Shown here: positions 1 through 7,420 of the stretch, in pieces | Layout: every line of letters starts with the position of its first letter | Numbering within the stretch: the stretch's first letter is position 1 | Program-made: the position numbers and the translations under genes | The notes under the pieces: model-generated | Databases searched by the model: none | The model's input: the letters and a program-made list of their open reading frames with translations, nothing else | What the model was told of the DNA's origin: nothing | DNA from: Roseiarcus sp963732155 | GTDB lineage: Bacteria > Pseudomonadota > Alphaproteobacteria > Rhizobiales > Beijerinckiaceae | Assembly (NCBI GenBank): GCA_963732155.1 | Contig: CAVSYB010000013.1 | Location: forward strand, 62,001-126,000 | Length of the DNA stretch: 64,000 nucleotides | Direction: 5' to 3'

Positions 1-189
1 TTCATCGGCCGCTTCGCGAGCCTGCTCGGCGAAGCCGGCGTCAACATTGCGACATTCGCGCTGGGGCGCGACCAGGAGGGCGGCTCGGCGATCGCGCTGG
101 TCGCCATCGACGGCCCGGCGCCCGAGGGCGTATTGGCGAAAGTCGGACGGATACCGGGCGTCAAGCAGGCGAAGGCCTTGAAGTTCTGA
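1..189 (+). CDS. serA: D-3-phosphoglycerate dehydrogenase, C-terminal end (partial)
   Basis: Only the last 62 residues are in the window; the gene enters from the left edge in frame and stops with TGA at 187-189. The fragment reads as an ACT regulatory domain (GEAGVNIATFALGR followed by GGSAIALVAIDG and a final PGVKQAKALKF), which closes SerA, the first enzyme of serine synthesis from 3-phosphoglycerate. The ACT domain is where serine binds in the family. The catalytic part is outside the window, so the assignment rests on this tail; other ACT-ended dehydrogenases are less likely. Confidence 0.8.
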   Translation, partial: FIGRFASLLGEAGVNIATFALGRDQEGGSAIALVAIDGPAPEGVLAKVGRIPGVKQAKALKF

Positions 190-244
190 ACGGACAAAAT
201 TCGCGAGACGTTGCCAAAGACGCCGGCGCGCGCGATCGTAGCGC

Positions 245-547
245 ATGCGTCGCAACAGAACCGCCGCAAGCCTCGGCCTGATCGCGATCGGCCTCGCCGT
301 CTCGATCTCTTCGGCCGGCGCCGCCGAGGCGCCGGCTCCGATCGCCGAACCGCCGGCTGCGCCGTCGCCGCCTTCGCCGGAGGACGTTTCGCTGCAGGGG
401 TTCGCTTCGCAGAACCCGCTCTGCCGCGAATGGGACGATGGTTGCTCGGTCTGTCTGCGCGACGAAAAGGACGCCGCGCATTGCTCGACCCCGGGCATCG
501 CCTGCCAGCCCGAACCGATCCGCTGCCGGCGCGGGACGGCGAAGTAG
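245..547 (+). CDS. Small secreted cysteine-rich protein, unknown function
   Basis: 100 residues. The start (MRRNRTAASLGLIAIGL) gives a basic n-region, a hydrophobic core and an Ala-rich cleavage region ending near residue 27, so it is probably exported. The mature part is Ala/Pro-rich at first, then holds six cysteines in a short span (PLCREWDDGCSVCLRDE, then AHCSTPGIACQPEPIRC), suggesting three disulphides in the periplasm. It follows serA by 55 bases in the same direction. I do not recognise the family. Confidence that it is a real gene comes from the signal peptide and the Cys spacing. Confidence 0.65.
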   Translation: MRRNRTAASLGLIAIGLAVSISSAGAAEAPAPIAEPPAAPSPPSPEDVSLQGFASQNPLCREWDDGCSVCLRDEKDAAHCSTPGIACQPEPIRCRRGTAK

Positions 548-553
548 CCGAGG

Positions 554-1108
554 TCAACCGCGCCACAGCGTCAGCGTGACGTCGGCCGCCGCGTCGATGA
601 CTTCCTCGGCGCCCGGGCGGAGGCCCGCGCCGATCAGCGCCGCTTCGGCGCTCAGTCCGCCTTCGCAAGCGGCGAACAGAGCCCTGCCGCCCGCGAGCCG
701 CACGCGACGTGCGCGGGACAGGTGGAAGGCGCGATAGCCGATCGTCATGAACAGATCGAAAGCCCCCTGGCCGCCGGGGACGGCGACCCGCCCGCCGTTC
801 GGCAGCAGCGTCGCAATCACTTCGCGCCACGGCGCCGTGGCGGGGTCCCACCACCAGGCTTCGCCGCGCCGCTCCAGTCCGCGAGCCTGTCGGGAGAGGA
901 CCAGCCGCCGGCGGGCTCGGACATTGGCGTTGGCTTCGTGACCGCGACGTCCGAGCGCGACAAGGTCGGCGCGATCGAGCTCGCGCTGGAAATAGGCCCA
1001 GTCGGCCTCGTTGCGCAGGGACGGCGGCGTCGCGCCGTCGGCGCCGGCGATGCGGTCGTCGGCCGAGACGATGGCGTAGCCATGGATTTGAATTTCGGGC
1101 GAAGTCAT
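554..1108 (-). CDS. Dihydrofolate-reductase-like / RibD C-terminal-like protein
   Basis: 184 residues. The N-terminus (QIHGYAIVSADDRIAG) matches the first strand and cofactor loop of the DHFR fold; DLVALGRRGHE near residue 49 resembles the strand holding the GR(R/K) NADPH-binding motif, and VAVPGGQGAFDLFM near residue 108 is the glycine-rich NADPH loop (GG..A.F). The family reduces pteridines or deaminated pyrimidine riboflavin precursors. Substrate residues cannot be judged by eye, and no riboflavin or folate genes are adjacent. It converges on the small secreted gene (7-base gap) and is divergent from the Trm112 gene. Confidence 0.65.
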   Translation of the reverse strand: MTSPEIQIHGYAIVSADDRIAGADGATPPSLRNEADWAYFQRELDRADLVALGRRGHEANANVRARRRLVLSRQARGLERRGEAWWWDPATAPWREVIATLLPNGGRVAVPGGQGAFDLFMTIGYRAFHLSRARRVRLAGGRALFAACEGGLSAEAALIGAGLRPGAEEVIDAAADVTLTLWRG

Positions 1109-1159
1109 CGAACTCGCAGGATTAGCGCCTCATCGCGAAGAAATGCTATATCAGCGGCG

Positions 1160-1195
1160 AAGGAGAGCCGCATGAAACGGCATTCGACGCGATGA
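1160..1195 (+). promoter_or_regulatory. Shine-Dalgarno plus 7-codon leader ORF overlapping the Trm112 start
   Basis: A canonical AAGGAG at 1160-1165 sits six bases ahead of ATG 1172, which opens a 7-codon frame (MKRHSTR) ending in TGA 1193-1195. That TGA overlaps the ATG (1192) of the Trm112-family gene as ATGA. The Trm112 start itself has no good ribosome site, so it may be read by termination-reinitiation from the leader. Confidence 0.55.
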
Positions 1196-1419
1196 GCGAT
1201 CCTGACGCCTCGCCGCCGCCCGCGGCGCAGAGCGCGGCCGAGCCGACGCATATCGACCCGCGCCTGCTCGAAATCCTGGTTTGCCCGCTGACGCGCGCGA
1301 CGCTCGAATATGATTCCCGGCGTCAGGAGCTGATCTCGCGGGCGGCCAAGCTCGCCTATCCCATTCGCGACGGCATCCCGATCATGCTGCCGGAAGAGGC
1401 GCGCGCGCTCGAAGACTGA
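1192..1419 (+). CDS. Trm112 family protein (YcaR-like)
   Basis: 75 residues. After a variable Ala/Pro-rich lead, the core reads DPRLLEILVCPLTRATLEYD and ends with YPIRDGIPIMLPEEAR, the signature of the bacterial Trm112/UPF0434 family. In eukaryotes and archaea Trm112 activates SAM-dependent methyltransferases; bacterial members are small and mostly uncharacterised. Only one Cys is present (CPLT), so the zinc site is not complete, as is common in alphaproteobacterial members. The start at 1192 is chosen because family similarity begins soon after; it overlaps the leader ORF by ATGA. Confidence 0.85.
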   Translation: MSDPDASPPPAAQSAAEPTHIDPRLLEILVCPLTRATLEYDSRRQELISRAAKLAYPIRDGIPIMLPEEARALED

Positions 1420-1423
1420 CGCG

Positions 1424-2560
1424 TCAGGACCTCGTGCGTCCGCGCAACGGGTTGATCGCTCGCTTGACCGCCTCCCTGAGGCGGCGCCTTGCCGCCTCGG
1501 CCGCCGCCCAGAGCGCCAATCGACGCGCCGCTCCGGGGCGCGTCGCGATCACGCAATCGACGAGCGCGAGCCGCGCGGTCCATAGCCTGTCGATCATCGA
1601 ATGGCCCTCGATCGCGCAAGAATCCGTCGCCGAGATCGACGCGTCGCGCTGCTGGGCGCGCGACAGTTCGAGCGTCAACTGAAGCCCGGGCGAATATTCC
1701 GCGTAGGCTTCGTCGTAGGCCGTCTTCCAATAGAAGGCGCGATCGCCCGAGCGCAGCATGAGTCCGGCCGCCACCGTCTCGCCGTCAAGCTCCAGAAGAT
1801 GGATGGCGAGCTGGCCGTCCCGCGCCAGGCCGGCGAGCATCGATCGAGCGAAGGCGGCGCGGCCGGCGTCGGCGCCGAGCGCGGTGCGCCGGGCGCCCTT
1901 CCAGCCCTTCTGCTCGAGGGCGAGAAATGTTTCGATCGCCGCGTCGTCGGCGGCGACGCGAAATCCGACGCCGCCGCGCTCCTTCAGGCGCCGCATCTGG
2001 CGGCTCCATTCCTTGAGCCGCTTCCTCGGCAGGGCCGCCTCAAACCCGGGCGCGCGACCGGCGACGGCGGTCAGAACGGCGCGAGCCCGCGGCGCCAGCC
2101 GACCATAGCGGGCGCCGCGGCGCAGGCCGAGCGCGCGCAGCGTCAAATCCGTCGGTCCGCCGGCTTCGATGGTCGGCGCGAACAGGCCGACGATCGCGGG
2201 TCGCTCGCGGGCGATCGCATCGAGGGCCGCCTCCAGCGCCTCAGCGCCGGTCTCGCGGTCGAGCATCAGCGCGGCGAGGCCGGCCTGATTGCTCTGCCAC
2301 ACGCGCGCCACGCCAGGCCACAGCCGGATGCGGGGAAACCGCAGAACGATCGCGCCGATCAGCCGCTCCCTCGCGTCGCCCCGCCACACGAACAACAGCC
2401 GCAGACGCTCCGCCTTCGCGATATGGCGCAGGGCGCTGACCACGAAGGCCGGTTCGGCGAAGACGTTGGGCTCGAGCGCTCGCGCGGCGAGATCTCGCCA
2501 GGCCTGTTCATACGACGCCGCCTCGTCGGGCGCGGCGATTTCAACGCGATGAAGCGGCAT
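1424..2560 (-). CDS. GNAT family acetyltransferase, FemAB/CelD-like
   Basis: 378 residues. The layout fits the BioF2-like/CelD acetyltransferase group: an N-terminal half with WRDLAARALEPNVFAEPAFV, typical of CelD-like proteins, and a C-terminal GNAT half with FLALEQKGWKGARRTAL, LAIHLLELDGETVAAGLMLR and FYWKTAYDEAYAEYSPGLQL. Such proteins acylate cell-envelope polysaccharide or peptide substrates, but the substrate here is unknown. It is 4 bases from the convergent Trm112 gene and lies downstream of the acyl-CoA synthetase gene on the same strand (30-base gap), so the two may be co-transcribed; a link in lipid or glycolipid acylation is only an inference. Confidence 0.75.
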   Translation of the reverse strand: MPLHRVEIAAPDEAASYEQAWRDLAARALEPNVFAEPAFVVSALRHIAKAERLRLLFVWRGDARERLIGAIVLRFPRIRLWPGVARVWQSNQAGLAALMLDRETGAEALEAALDAIARERPAIVGLFAPTIEAGGPTDLTLRALGLRRGARYGRLAPRARAVLTAVAGRAPGFEAALPRKRLKEWSRQMRRLKERGGVGFRVAADDAAIETFLALEQKGWKGARRTALGADAGRAAFARSMLAGLARDGQLAIHLLELDGETVAAGLMLRSGDRAFYWKTAYDEAYAEYSPGLQLTLELSRAQQRDASISATDSCAIEGHSMIDRLWTARLALVDCVIATRPGAARRLALWAAAEAARRRLREAVKRAINPLRGRTRS

Positions 2561-2590
2561 CGAACGCCAGTCCGGCCGAGCGCGCCGCGA

Positions 2591-4447
2591 TCACAGCTTG
2601 ACCGATCCGGCATGCAGGGCGCGCACGAGCTCTTCGGTGACCGGCGCATAGACGCCAAGCGCTCGATCGTCGAAGAAGACCGGATCGCCGCTGCTTCGAG
2701 CGTCAAATCCTTCGGCGACGAGCTCGGTCTTTTTCTGCTTGAAGGTGCCCGTCATGTCGAGACTTCGCGTGAACCGCAGAAACACCGGGCGCGCATAGGC
2801 CGGCAACCGGCTCGCGATATGGGCGCGCAGCCCCGGAAGATCAAAATCCTCGCCGGCTTCGACGACGAGCGCGGCCATGCCGGCGCGGCCCTCGTGTCCG
2901 GGCGCGCGGACGCCGTAGACATTGGCTTCCCGCACGCCGGGGAAGGCGGCGAGCGCTTCGGCGACTTCGGCCGTCGAGACGTTCTCGCCCTTCCAGCGGA
3001 AGGTGTCGCCGATCCGGTCGATGAAATAGTAGTAGCCGGCCGCGTCGCGGCGAAGGAGATCGCCGGTGCGAAACCACGCGTCGCCCTCGCGGAAAACGTC
3101 GCGCAGGATTTTCGCCTTGGTCGCCGCGGCGTCGGCGTAGCCGTCAAATCGGCTGGCCGGCTTGGTCGGGTCGTCCAGTATTTCGCCGATCGCCTCGCCG
3201 ACCTCTCCCGGCCCGCATTCGACGCAGCGCCCCTGCGCGTTGCGCTTTTCCGTGTTGTTCTCGACGTCGAAGGCGACGATCCTGAACGGAAATCTCCTCC
3301 TGGCCCAGACCGGAATGCGCCCGACGGCGCCCGGATGCGAGTCGAGATTGAACAACACGACGTTGCCTTCCGACGCCGCGTAGAACTCCAGAATCCGCGG
3401 GATGCCGAAACGCTCTTGAAACGCCGTGAAGATATCCGGCCGCAGGCCGTTGCCGAAACAAAGCCGGATGCGGTGGGCCTTGTCGTCCGGGCCGGGCGGC
3501 GCATTGAGAAGATACCGGCACAACTCGCCGACATAGACGAACATCGTGCAGTCATGATGGATGACGTCGGTCCAGAACTCGCCGGGCGAGAAGCGTTCGC
3601 GAATGACGCACGAACCGCCCACCGTCAGCATGGCGCCGGGCGCAAGGATGCCGCCGTTGGCGTGATACATCGGCAGGCATTGATACATGCGGTCGGAATG
3701 CTTGGCGTCCATCGCAGCCGAAAAGCCGTGGACCATGCGCAAAAGACGGCTGTGGGTGATTCTGGCCGCCTTCGGCATGCCGGTGGTGCCGGACGTATAG
3801 ACGTAAAGTGCGCCGTCATCGATCGTGAGCGCGATCCGCTCGCCCGGTTCGAGCGGCGAATCGGAGAAAGCCTCGACGGCCTCGTCGATCCGCGGCCAGG
3901 CTCTCGCAGCCTCTCCCGCCGCGCCGGCTCCGTGCGAAAGGATCGGCAGCGGCTGCGCGAGCTGGGCTTGCGCGCTCGCCAGTTGCCGCGCCAGCGCGGC
4001 GTCGACGATCAGCGCTTTGGCCGCCGCGATATTGACGCAGTGGGCGAGCGAGGCGCCCGACACGTTGGTGTTGACGAGCGCGGCGATGACGCCGGCGCGC
4101 GCGAGGCCGAGCCAGATCGAGAGATATTCCGGGCGATTGGGCATGAACAGCGCGACGACGTCGCCTTTGACGAGGCCTTGCGCGCGCGCCCAGCGCGCAT
4201 AGCGATTGGCGCGCTCGTTCCAGACGCGATAGGAGAAGGTCTCGCCATCGCTGATCAGCGCGACCCGATCGCCGTATTGGACCGCCAGTTCGTCGGCGAG
4301 ATCGCAGAAGGTCCGGCGCGGATTCCTGCCAACCGGCGTCGTGCGGGCGAGGCCGCGGCGGAGGCCCCTGATATAGGCCACTTCGCTCTTGATCCGGTCC
4401 AGCAACGCCTTCGACCTCGCCATTGCGCCAATCGCCGAATCTCGCAT
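2591..4447 (-). CDS. Long-chain acyl-CoA synthetase, FATP/FadD6 type
   Basis: 618 residues, the usual size of FATP-type very-long-chain acyl-CoA synthetases. The ATP-binding P-loop YTSGTTGMPKAA is at residues 217-228, the acyl-binding region carries CLPMYHANGG, and the adenylate motifs EFYAASEGN and GDLLRRDAAGYYYFIDR are present, followed by FRWKGENVSTAEVAEALAAF. It activates fatty acids to acyl-CoA at the inner membrane. An alternative start at Met9 (4423) is possible; neither start has an obvious ribosome site. It probably shares a transcript with the CelD-like gene 30 bases downstream. Confidence 0.88.
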   Translation of the reverse strand: MRDSAIGAMARSKALLDRIKSEVAYIRGLRRGLARTTPVGRNPRRTFCDLADELAVQYGDRVALISDGETFSYRVWNERANRYARWARAQGLVKGDVVALFMPNRPEYLSIWLGLARAGVIAALVNTNVSGASLAHCVNIAAAKALIVDAALARQLASAQAQLAQPLPILSHGAGAAGEAARAWPRIDEAVEAFSDSPLEPGERIALTIDDGALYVYTSGTTGMPKAARITHSRLLRMVHGFSAAMDAKHSDRMYQCLPMYHANGGILAPGAMLTVGGSCVIRERFSPGEFWTDVIHHDCTMFVYVGELCRYLLNAPPGPDDKAHRIRLCFGNGLRPDIFTAFQERFGIPRILEFYAASEGNVVLFNLDSHPGAVGRIPVWARRRFPFRIVAFDVENNTEKRNAQGRCVECGPGEVGEAIGEILDDPTKPASRFDGYADAAATKAKILRDVFREGDAWFRTGDLLRRDAAGYYYFIDRIGDTFRWKGENVSTAEVAEALAAFPGVREANVYGVRAPGHEGRAGMAALVVEAGEDFDLPGLRAHIASRLPAYARPVFLRFTRSLDMTGTFKQKKTELVAEGFDARSSGDPVFFDDRALGVYAPVTEELVRALHAGSVKL

Positions 4448-4540
4448 CTATAGATGAACGCCCGGTCAGGAAAGACAAGTTTCGCGGCTCAGCCCGCAAG
4501 CTCGCGAAGCCTGGCGGCGGATTCGAAGCGGCGCCTTCGT

Positions 4541-4843
4541 TCAGGCCAGCAGTCCGCCGCGCGAAGGGGTCGGCGGACGATCGGCGAGCGCCGCAAGATC
4601 GCGCAAGGCCTCGACCAGGTCGCTGCGCAGGGCGCAGCAAAGGCAGCCCGAGGAGAGCAGGATCACATTTCCGTCGACCCGTTCGATCGACAGATGATCG
4701 AGGCCGATCTCGCCCCATTCGTCGACGACGACCAGGGCGTCGGCGAGCGCCGGCTCGCGCAGAAGCTTGTTCAGAAGCGTCGTCCTGCCGGCGCCGAGGA
4801 AGCCGGTGACGACGCTGACCGGGATCGTCGTCGCCTCGGTCAT
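4541..4843 (-). pseudogene. Truncated CobW/COG0523 GTPase, N-terminal fragment
   Basis: 100 residues only; intact CobW-family metallochaperones are about 300-400. The fragment keeps the opening (IPVSVVTGFLGAGRTTLLNK), the DEWGEIGLDH stretch and the metal-binding GCLCC, then stops shortly after LVEALRDLAAL, before the remaining GTPase motifs. The Walker A reads GAGRTT, with Arg in place of the essential Lys. I found no continuation in the other frames down to the acyl-CoA synthetase gene. Its ATG overlaps the stop of the anti-sigma gene (ATGA at 4840-4843), so it should be translated with it. It is either decaying or has been reduced to a GCLCC-bearing small protein. Confidence 0.75.
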
Positions 4844-5556
4844 GGCCCGGTCGGAAACAGCTTGCCGACGAACACCGGCGCGCCCGACGGCTTGCCCGTC
4901 GGCGAACCGCCCGGGGGTTCGACGGTGACGGCGTAGGTGGCGCCCTGCACGATCGCCCGGTCGAAGCGGTTGAGGCCTGGATTGGCGGTGGGGTTTCGAG
5001 GATCGATCACCCCCAGCGAGCGCGGCGCGCCCAGCTTGTCGTCGATGATCCAGAGTTCATACGACTTGCCGGCCTGCGGCGGCGCCGCGACCGGGCGCAC
5101 CGTCAGGTCGCGCGTGTCGAGATTGACCGTGATGATGAAGGCGGGCTCGTCGGCGCTATGTTGCAGGACGGCGACGAATTCGTGCGGCGCGGACATCCGC
5201 GTCGCCTCGCGCAGGCCGACGCCGATCGCCAGCGCCGCCGCGATCGCCGAGGCGGCGACGGCGCTGAAGCGCCAGCGCCGCAGGCGGCGCGTCAGATCGG
5301 CGACCTCGGCGGGCGCGCCGGCGCCCGACCGCTCCGCGTCGATTCGCGCCTCGATATCCCCGAAGAAATCGCGCGGCGGGACGAGGTCGGGCGCCGCTTC
5401 GCTCAGCGGCGCGAGCCGCCTCTCCCAGGCGTCGATCGCCGCGTCGAGTTCCGGCTCGCGCAGCCGGCGGGCCGCCAGCGCCGCGCGCTCGCCGCCGTCC
5501 AGCGTGCCAAGCGCGAATTCCGCCGCCTTGAGATCGTCGTCCGGGGAGAGGCTCAT
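4840..5556 (-). CDS. RskA-like anti-sigma factor
   Basis: 238 residues from the Met at 5556, whose ATG overlaps the sigma gene stop (ATGA, 5553-5556). Residues 1-75 are a cytoplasmic sigma-binding region (LKAAEFALGTLDGGERAAL is the usual zinc-less anti-sigma helix), residues 97-115 form one membrane segment, and the periplasmic C-terminus has the RskA-type domain (PPQAGKSYELWIIDDKLGAP, then VTVEPPGGSPTGKPSG). The family holds its ECF sigma at the membrane until regulated proteolysis. Overlaps on both sides point to one transcript with the sigma gene and the CobW fragment. Confidence 0.88.
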   Translation of the reverse strand: MSLSPDDDLKAAEFALGTLDGGERAALAARRLREPELDAAIDAWERRLAPLSEAAPDLVPPRDFFGDIEARIDAERSGAGAPAEVADLTRRLRRWRFSAVAASAIAAALAIGVGLREATRMSAPHEFVAVLQHSADEPAFIITVNLDTRDLTVRPVAAPPQAGKSYELWIIDDKLGAPRSLGVIDPRNPTANPGLNRFDRAIVQGATYAVTVEPPGGSPTGKPSGAPVFVGKLFPTGP

Positions 5557-6122
5557 GACGACAGGCAGTCCCTGAGCTGCGCAAGACTGCGATGCAGCCA
5601 GGTCTTGATGGTCGGCACCGGACGCGCGAAGCGCCTGGAGAGAGCCTCGCGGGTCGCGCCGCGGTAATAAGCGAGCAGAACGATCTGGCGCTTTTCCTCG
5701 TCGAGCAGCGAAAGGCAACGCATCAACGCCGCCAGGCGTTCGCTGCGATCGCGCGCGGCCAGCGGATCGATTTCCTCGGCCTGCGGCTCGAAAGTCTCCG
5801 GCATGTCCTCGAGCGCCAGCGGCTTGACGCGGCGCGCTTCATCGAGCGCGCGATTGCGAGCGATCGTCGCCATCCAGGCGATCGGCGAGCCCTTCGCCGG
5901 ATCGAAAGCGCCGGCCTTCCGCCAGATGCGCACATAGGTCTCCTGCAGAACCTCCCCCGCCAAATCGCCGCGAGCCAAGATACGGCCGATCACGCCGTAA
6001 AGTTTCGCGTGAGTCTGTTGGTAGAGAACCGCAAAGGCGGCGCGGTCGCCCGCTGCGACTTGCGACAGGAGACGAGCAAGATCGGGTCTAGAGGCGATGC
6101 CGGTTGCTTCGAGCGGTTCCAC
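5553..6122 (-). CDS. ECF RNA polymerase sigma factor (SigK-like)
   Basis: 189 residues with region 2 (FAVLYQQTHAKLYGVIGRIL, ETYVRIWRKAGAFDP, GSPIAWMATIARNRALDEAR) and region 4 (LSLLDEEKRQIVLLAYYRGA, PVPTIKTWLHRSLAQLRDCL). The overall pattern and the coupling to an RskA-type anti-sigma match the SigK group, whose mycobacterial members control fasciclin-domain secreted antigens (MPT70/MPT83). A fasciclin gene lies directly upstream here, the same functional trio. It should recruit RNA polymerase to an envelope or redox regulon, probably including this cluster. Confidence 0.9.
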   Translation of the reverse strand: MEPLEATGIASRPDLARLLSQVAAGDRAAFAVLYQQTHAKLYGVIGRILARGDLAGEVLQETYVRIWRKAGAFDPAKGSPIAWMATIARNRALDEARRVKPLALEDMPETFEPQAEEIDPLAARDRSERLAALMRCLSLLDEEKRQIVLLAYYRGATREALSRRFARPVPTIKTWLHRSLAQLRDCLSS

Positions 6123-6244
6123 GTCCGCAGCCTATGCCAAGTCGCCGGGATATAAAATCCATCCGCCGAGGGGTCGGCGAGCCGAGCGACGCGCCGCCGA
6201 TCGCCGCGCAACCAAATCGCGCGGCCCGCCCGGCGCAACGCAAA

Positions 6245-6266
6245 GCGGGCGCCCGCAGGCGCCCGC
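6245..6266 (-). terminator. Hairpin downstream of the fasciclin gene
   Basis: A perfect 9-bp stem (GCGGGCGCC with GGCGCCCGC) with a 4-base loop sits 23 bases past the fasciclin stop; on the minus strand it is followed by a short T run (TTTG). It probably ends or attenuates the fasciclin transcript before the sigma gene. Confidence 0.5.
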
Positions 6267-6288
6267 GTCTGATCGTCGGGCGGGGGGG

Positions 6289-6864
6289 TCAACCCGGGAT
6301 CAGCACTTTGTTGATGACGTGGATCACGCCGTTCGACTGCATGACGTTGGGGATGGTGATCAGCGCCACGTCGCCCTTCGAGTCGGTCACCGTTATGTGC
6401 GACCGGCCGCGGCGCTCGATGGTCAACTCTTCGCCCTGCACCGTCTTCAGGGTCGCCTTGCCGCCCATCTGGTCGATCTTGTCGGCGAGGTCTTGCTCGG
6501 TGAGGCGTCCGGCGACGACGTGATAGGTCAGCACCGCGGTGAGCTTGTCCTTGTTTTCCGGCATCAGCAAAGTATCGATCGTCCCCTTCGGCAATTTCGC
6601 GAAGGCTTCGTTGGTCGGCGCGAAAACGGTGAACGGGCCGGCGCTGGCCAGCGTGTCGACGAGGCCGGCGGCCTTGACGGCGGCGACCAGCGTCGTGTGA
6701 TCCTTGGAGTTGACCGCATTCTCGACGATGTTCTTGCTGGGATACATCGGCGCGCCGCCAACCATGACGGTCATTTCCGCCATTGCCGGCGCGCTGACCA
6801 GCGCCGCGCCGAACGCCAGCCCGGCGGCGAGGATCGTGGCGCGGAAAACTGTCCTGGGGTTCAT
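6289..6864 (-). CDS. Secreted fasciclin (FAS1) domain protein
   Basis: 191 residues. An N-terminal signal peptide ends near AMAE (residues 28-30). One FAS1 domain follows, with the H1 motif GPFTVFAPTNEAFAKLP, the YHVVAGRLT segment and the H2 motif SNGVIHVINKVLIP at the end. FAS1 proteins are extracytoplasmic adhesion or surface proteins. It is the first gene of a minus-strand group with the ECF sigma and anti-sigma (166-base gap holding a hairpin), so it is the likely direct target of that sigma. A promoter could not be assigned with confidence. Confidence 0.92.
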   Translation of the reverse strand: MNPRTVFRATILAAGLAFGAALVSAPAMAEMTVMVGGAPMYPSKNIVENAVNSKDHTTLVAAVKAAGLVDTLASAGPFTVFAPTNEAFAKLPKGTIDTLLMPENKDKLTAVLTYHVVAGRLTEQDLADKIDQMGGKATLKTVQGEELTIERRGRSHITVTDSKGDVALITIPNVMQSNGVIHVINKVLIPG

Positions 6865-7071
6865 CTCTGCTCTCCGTTCGTTCGTTGCGCCGGTTGCCTC
6901 GGGCGCGTCCCGCTGCTCGGGATGTGATTGAAACGGAGGCGGACGAGCGGAGTTTCAAAGGTCGCGCAAAATTACCGTCGGTCGCCGGCGAGCCCGGCCT
7001 CGTCGGCGAGGGTGGAGAGAATGCCGCAAGGCTTGTCGGCGCCTGGCGATCGCCGACGGAATTGCAAGGGA

Positions 7072-7281
7072 CTAGCCGCGGCGCTTGCGCCGGCCGCCGC
7101 CGGTTCCGTCGACGCCGCCCTTCGGCGGCGCGTCCTGGTCGACGCGGGCCGGGACAGGCTCGGGCTGGCGGCCGTAGCGAACGCCGGTGAAGAACAGGAT
7201 GCGCGCTTCTTGCGTTTGCGCGTCCGCGCGCGTCGGGCGTGCGGCGTTCGGGGAGGGTCGAAAAAACAGCAAGTCGCCCAT
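7072..7281 (-). CDS. Small basic-tailed protein, unknown function
   Basis: 69 residues from the Met at 7281, chosen because GGAG lies seven bases upstream on the minus strand. It reads MGDLLFFRPSPNAA, then EARILFFTGVRYGRQPEP, and ends in a Gly/Arg/Lys-rich tail. The central LFFTGVRY segment resembles a small conserved protein I associate with Hyphomicrobiales, but I cannot name a function. No signal peptide or membrane segment. It is transcribed away from the DUF2336 gene. Confidence 0.55.
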   Translation of the reverse strand: MGDLLFFRPSPNAARPTRADAQTQEARILFFTGVRYGRQPEPVPARVDQDAPPKGGVDGTGGGRRKRRG

Positions 7282-7349
7282 GGCCATGCTCCGGAGCAGC
7301 GACTCTGATTCCGAAGCGCTCCCCACGACGCAATTACGCAAGGGGAAGG

Positions 7350-7404
7350 TTAATACTTGGTCAATGCAATATCGCTAGCCTTGCGTATTAATCGCCATCG
7401 TTAA
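7350..7404. promoter_or_regulatory. Degenerate CtrA-like half sites upstream of the DUF2336 gene
   Basis: Between the divergent small gene and the DUF2336 gene lie TTAA-N7-TCAA (7350-7364, one base off the CtrA consensus) and TTAA-N9-TTAAC (7388-7405, spacing two bases too long). The AT content of this short stretch is raised over its surroundings, as in a promoter. Binding by CtrA is a guess. Confidence 0.25.
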
Positions 7405-7420
7405 CGGACCGCAAGCGCCC

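Noticed and set aside
1601..4453. A 950-codon open frame antisense to the acetyltransferase and acyl-CoA synthetase genes
   Set aside because: Same antisense-shadow composition; the minus-strand frames carry clear enzyme motifs.
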